From positions 9,315,343 through 9,379,342 of the forward strand of contig NC_080671.1 of assembly GCF_030247195.1 (NCBI RefSeq): 64,000 nucleotides of DNA, given 5' to 3'. A program made the position numbers and the translations under genes. Source of the stretch: Topomyia yanbarensis. Lineage: Eukaryota; Arthropoda; Insecta; Diptera; Culicidae. Shown here piece by piece: positions 59,340 through 64,000 of this stretch (its first letter is position 1; each line of letters opens with the position of its first letter). A model generated the notes under the pieces. The model was not told where the DNA came from and ran no database searches. It saw nothing but the letters and a program-made list of their open reading frames with translations.

Positions 59340-61800
59340 GAAATGTTTAGTATTTCTACTAAATTTGTTCGTTTATTGAATAAATTAATTTTTTTTTTTC
59401 GATCATGCCTCGAAAAATTTCGAATATTTAAGTATTATTACATGCTCATTGGGCGGTAGGGCATTGCAAAAAAAATTTTTTTTGACTTCTCAAAGGCCCC
59501 TCCCCCTCATATTGTGACAAATGTCAAAGTAAGCTTAGATGCCAAATTTCACATCATTTGGACAATTCTAGACCCCCGCCCACTTTGCTTGAAATTTTTT
59601 AAATTGGTGCTATGGGAAAATGTGGAGGAAAAATATATTAAATGCTATACCTTTTGAAGTAACAATTAGAAAATTAAAATTTATACCTCTTTTTAGGGGA
59701 AATAACCTTAGTATTTGAATGGAGATATTCCTGTTTCTATAAAAATACGGGAAAGTGGGGTACTAGGTCATTTTGACCCCAAAATCCCCTGTTTTTTTAA
59801 TTTTTCTGCTCCGTTGTGCAAACCATACATATTTTGCAGTTTTTCTTATGTGAAAAAATCTCAGAAATCGAACGGAACCTTTTAGACCTTTGTCCGAATA
59901 CGAGAAGTTGGGGTTATAGGGCCTTTTGTCATTTATATTAAATTTTATCATTTTCTCATGCATATATCTCAATTATTCTTCATTCAATTTTCCTTTACAC
60001 TTTCGGAGTTGTTACAGTTTGTTATGGCATTTCTTCTTCAGCCGCCCATTCTGGGACAGACGCTGCTTAGAGCCGCTCCTAACACGGAAAACGGACGGTT
60101 CTTCGGTTTTCCCCCATTTCCTTTCAGGTTACCTAATATCTTCGATAAGGTTTCTCGTACCCTAGCTGGCACTGCGGGAAGGTAGGGATAGGATTTCTGT
60201 ATCAGGGGCGGAAAGGCTTCATGTTGCACATGGTGCAGCTTTGTCGTCCAAAAATAGTCTTGTACAAAATATAGTTGAGAATCTGATCTTCAAAAGAAAT
60301 TTATTGCTGCGAGTTGTACGAAGAGGTTCCAAAACATAATACGAGCTGTTCGTCATATTTACAAATAATTCGTACAATTTGCGAAGAAATGTTGTACGAA
60401 AAATCTAGTTCGTGGCTAAAAAACGAAATAATGTATTGATTATATTACGAATCTGAAATTATGATCAAGCTTGATTTTGCGAGCCATATACGTACAAAAC
60501 AATTTACTGATTCGGGAGCGACTTTGTACGATTGATTTATGTATTTTACGAAATATTCTCGGTTAAAAAATCGTATCAAAATAACGAATAAAATACCTCT
60601 GGTTTTTATCAGCTCAGTGCAGCTTGATCTTCTGCGACGTTTTTCGAGCTTGAAGTAAGCCCTTTCCACTCTCCAGGGAAGACCAAAAGAGCTATAGAAA
60701 CATTCTACGAATTTCAGAAAAATCTTACAAACTTCTGGAGATTTTTGAGAGTTGCAGTAAAAGTCTACGAACTTCAAACAAGCCCTCCAAACTGCAGACA
60801 ATTTTTCTGAAACCCAGGAAAACCATACTGTGAGATTCCATGGAAAATCTGACCGAATTAGTATAAATTAGGCATAACCCTTTTTATTAAGAATGAAATT
60901 TGGTACATGTCTTTGACAAGAAAGTGGTCTAGAGATCTTTTTGACTGAAAAGGACGTATGTGTTTTTCTAAAAAACGCTTTTCAAAAAATCGTTACTCGA
61001 AACACGTGGGTTGCATCGAAATCTTTCTGAGAAAAATTTTCGTTCATTCTGAACAATTCATCGCTGTATATGAAGAATCACGATTAACTTTTGAAAATGG
61101 CGAATTTTTCAAAAATAATAGGTTTTCCATAATTTGTTATAAAATGACCTAGAAAGCGGCTTCAGCTAGGAAATTGATTACTATGAGCATACTGATTACA
61201 AAAAAACTTGAATAATTTGTAACTTAAATTCACTCATTTACACGAAAACACTGAACTTCGAAAATAAACAAAGCTTCTATTTGGGATGTCTTTTGTTCGA
61301 TGTTTTATTTATTCTCTACAACTTCTTCTCAGACATGATTTCAATGCGATCAACGGATTTTAAGTAATGATTTTTTTTTGGAAACATTTCAAGATATATA
61401 CGCCCTTTTTAAAGGTCAGTCTTGAGCCAAGCGGATCTGTAGACCGGTAAAAAATAATCTTTTCTATCGAAGACATGTACCAAATTTCCAGCTCGTTTAC
61501 AGATTTGGCATGGAATTGTCCAATATCACCAGATTTCTGTAAAAAAACTTTTGGTGAAAATTAAATTGAAATTCTGTAATTGGTCAGAAATCTTTAAGTA
61601 TAGTTCGATTTCTAGTTGGTCAATCGAGCACTCAAAGCTTGAAAAGTTTGCTTCGACTCTCGGATAGACCTTTCTGAGGTTAACATTGCAATTCAAATTA
61701 TATAAATTTTAATGAATTGTGATAGACATTTTTTTGTGATATATGATGTCAAAAATCGTCGTATAATTCTCAAAAAAATCGTGTAACCCGTTCCTCCTTT
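59340..61800. other. AT-rich DNA with probable decayed repeats, none classified
   Basis: Phrases such as AAAGTGGGGTACTAGGTCAT and CGTACAAAATTT-like words look like transposon debris, but I could not find termini or coding blocks. Confidence 0.3.
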
Positions 61801-61807
61801 TTTATGT

Positions 61808-62125
61808 TTATAACGAATCGGATGTCTTTCCGGATATTTCAGCGCTTGATTTTGACCCATCCAGCGGCATATGAATCAGCTTAATCAGTTTTGTCGGAAA
61901 GCCGCTGCTTAATTCGTTTAATTGAATCGTGCGCTGCCTTAAAATCCACAAGATCCAGATGATGAATCCACAAGTTGTATTCTTGAAATTCATCCCGTAT
62001 TTGTCTCAGTGCAAACTTCTGGACCGTCATTGGTCGTTCCTCTCGAAACCCGCTTTGGTATTCATCGACAAGCGATTGAATACCAACGGGCGCAATTCTG
62101 CTAAACAGAACATGGGAGGGTACTA
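61808..62125 (-). pseudogene. LINE reverse-transcriptase fingers/palm fragment, frameshifted
   Basis: One minus-strand frame (about 62110 down to 61915) reads LVDEYQSGFREERPMTVQKF, then ALRQIRDEFQEYNLWIHHLD and LVDFKAAHDSIKR. The VDFKAAHDSI segment is RT motif A (usually FKAAYDS), with tyrosine changed to histidine. The other frame then continues SSGFPTKLIKLIHMPLDGSK and SSAEISGK, the segment between motif A and the GLKQGDA block. So the domain order is intact but a frameshift near 61910 separates the parts. It overlaps in family with 3105-3333 and 32160-32594. Confidence 0.8.
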
Positions 62126-63310
62126 AATTAAAAAAGTTACCAAAAACTATAAATTTTTCGCTTTATGACAAAGTTATGATTTTGTCAGAGAAAAACTGAA
62201 AGATTTTTTTATGAAACCAGAGCCCTAAAATGCCATTTTTGACATGTATGTTTTGTTAGCGCTTTGAAATTCGGCAAATCGTCACATCTCATCATAATCT
62301 AGTTTTCGAGTGAAATCATCGAAAGATGTCTAAAAATATATTATAGTCAGTTTATCGTACAAATAAGATGTTTATTGAAATTGAGGGGAAGAAAGTGTGA
62401 TGTAGGCCACTTTTTGTACCCGGTAGTGGGCCACCTTTAAACAGCATTACATATGACATTTGCACCATTGCCTTTGGTTAGATTTGTTGCATTCAAATGT
62501 ATTTTTACGCAGTTCATATTTGTGGATTTCTCGATGCTAGCAGAATTTTTATTTTCACCACGTCAAGTAGCACAAAAGCAGCTGGAAAATAATTCAGTCC
62601 CGATTCTTTCCCGATTTTCAGAAGTCTTCTAAGCGTTATTTCTGGACTGCTCTGGGCAGCCGGCTACCGAGAGTTTTTGAGGGAATTGTTGTTTGTTGTA
62701 ATAATCTCCAAAATTCCTTGATTGTAAAATACATAACCCAAACGTTTTGTTTTTTGTTAGTTGCGGGATTTAAAAAAAGAAAAATAGTGTGTTCTGTGGC
62801 CGTCTGAATTATGGTGAAACTTTTGTCGACAGCTGATACCGAATGAAATTTTTCTTACCAATATTAATGTACGTAAGCTCTTCGAACCTCCGCAATTCTA
62901 GGGAAACCTAACTAACTTCAAAGAACTATAAAAAAAATTCAGTAATGTATTTTTTCTCGTCTTTTGCGACGATTTTGGAAGATGTTAGCTACACTAATGA
63001 TCTACACGCTTAGAAAAAAATATGTAAATTTATGTCTCGAAAAGCTGACATACACGTGCATCAAAATTGGTTTAGTTTCACGTTAGTGTTTAGTTTTAGA
63101 ACCACACGATTTTATTACATGTTTTTATAATTCGTTTATTTGACGTGATTTAATGCGTTAGTTTCACGCAGCCGTGCGGCTTTTGTATATTTATGAAAAA
63201 CAAAAAAAAATAATTACAAAAAAAAATTTACTCTGCCATCATTGAATTCTACGCTTGTAATCCACTATTGCACGATGATGCTTCAATATTTGTTGATGCT
63301 GTTCAACAGG
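62126..63310. other. AT-rich DNA, no gene recognised
   Basis: Nothing supported. The AGCCGGCTACCGAGAGT word near 62660 repeats the one near 53773. Confidence 0.35.
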
Positions 63311-63319
63311 ATTGACATT

Positions 63320-63571
63320 TCATTCATCATAGGTGCACAGCGTGATCTGTGCATAGGGGGTACCAGGCTCCAGGGTTAAGCAGAAAGGAATAATACGATT
63401 TAGCCGCATTCTTCCTCGAACACCATTGGCAATGGCGGGGAAGAAATTCTCCCAAGAGTCATTTTTTAATGGAAACCACTTCACCGTATTGCGACATGAA
63501 TCTGCGGATTGTGCTAATAGGTGTACCCGGATACAGATCATGTAGCCGTACGTCGACTGTATTGTAAACAT
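63320..63571 (-). pseudogene. ORF1-like fragment of a non-LTR retroelement
   Basis: The minus strand reads NTVKWFPLKNDSWENFFPAI, then ANGVRGRMRLNRIIPFCLTL. W--FFPGI-NGVRVVRMRL-R-IPSYLT is a recurrent ORF1 block of mosquito non-LTR elements as I recall it. The preceding KYG-V part and following cysteine knuckles are not in frame. It resembles the fragment at 12941-13145. No complete protein is present. Confidence 0.5.
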
Positions 63572-63699
63572 GTCAGTTGGATCAAAAATTTAGCGTAGAC
63601 TTTTCCATACTACACACTGCCCCTTTGATAAAATCAATACTTACACATTCCAATGGCATACGGGGCCATTGGTTTTAGTATTCATTATATTCATTGTGT

Positions 63700-63880
63700 T
63701 GCAAGTTGCTCTTCACAATGAAGTTTTCTGTCTCGACTAAACTTCTGAACGTTATCAGTACACAATTACGTACATGATGTAACTGTATAAAGGTCATTTT
63801 CGTGAGGCTGAGTTTAATTTTCACCTTCAATAACAGATCAACCTCGTGCACTATGAGTTTGTTTAAAATTAATCGCAATG
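63700..63880 (+). repeat. Dispersed repeat I, copy 2
   Basis: See 24990-25140: shared CTAAACTTCTGAACGTTATC and ATGTAACTGTATAAAGGTCA with the same spacing. Confidence 0.5.
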
Positions 63881-63939
63881 GAATTTAACCGTAGTAGTGG
63901 CACTTTCATCTTTTGTGACCTGTTTAGTTTACTGTGCAG

Positions 63940-64000
63940 CCGAAACTATACTGCGTGTGCAGTGGATAAAAAACAAAGCGCTAAGTTGAATTGGCTGCTT
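63940..64000 (+). repeat. GTGCAGTG..AACAAAGC repeat family, cut by the window end
   Basis: CGAAACTATACTGCGTGTGC, then AGTGGATAAAAAACAAAGCG match the head of the unit at 9260-9300 (CGAAACTATACTCTGTGTGC, AGTGTATAAGTAACAAAGCA). The rest lies beyond the window. Confidence 0.55.

Noticed and set aside
60030..60230. Coding-like segment with overlapping frames on both strands
   Set aside because: No known domain; it may be transposon debris but no terminus or family was recognised.

Overview
The window is nuclear DNA from a dipteran, most likely a mosquito (Culicidae; genus not determined). Four spliced exons at 5052-6132 (+) encode the central part of Abrupt (ab), a BTB/POZ zinc-finger transcription factor. 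The order of motifs matches my memory of Drosophila Abrupt: a BTB C-terminal half with SACSPYFRKLLKANPCEHPI, then PAVQELKAS, PPPQKRTKSSELY, ELRESLLGQALE, GEDSNSSD and LGLQGIPGLIPGPSG. The mosquito assignment is an inference from the diverged mix of SINEs, LINE fragments, TTAA-flanked MITEs and CCGGAAGTCG/ATGGCGTC minisatellites.

Layout. 1-5051 lies upstream of the first visible ab exon, presumably in an ab intron; it holds a LINE reverse-transcriptase (RT) relic, a piggyBac-like MITE, three SINE copies, another RT relic and a minisatellite. 5052-6132 holds the four ab exons, separated by introns of 117, 91 and 62 bp; the last of these is best explained by a GC-AG splice pair. From 6133 to the end I find no further ab exon and no C2H2 zinc-finger exon, so the intron after exon 5928-6132 is at least about 57.9 kb.

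The intron alternates between two textures. Moderate-GC, apparently single-copy blocks without convincing genes lie at about 6.1-8.6, 13.4-17.1, 20.7-23.7, 27.5-31.9, 39.3-42.9, 46.1-49.9 and 56.0-58.9 kb. These are the likeliest places for cis-regulatory DNA, but that cannot be shown here. AT-rich repeat blocks lie between them: a 3.8-kb A-rich degenerate array with an ATTCTAC heptamer satellite (8.6-12.5 kb); foldback elements at 17.33-17.52 and 32.00-32.15 kb; a 3-kb tandem array with a unit of about 120 bp (32.9-35.9 kb) invaded by a MITE, a SINE with a 21-bp target-site duplication and a 196-bp TA microsatellite; a second tandem array (37.3-37.75 kb); nested LINE/MITE copies (38.0-39.3 kb); and scattered RT and ORF1-like relics.

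No complete gene other than part of ab is supported, and no novel multi-gene system is present. The most interesting items are the GC-AG intron, the very large intron, the two long hairpins inside the presumed transcribed strand, the layered tandem array, and an unrecognised coding-like repeat present as an inverted pair at 43.0 and 44.2-44.5 kb.
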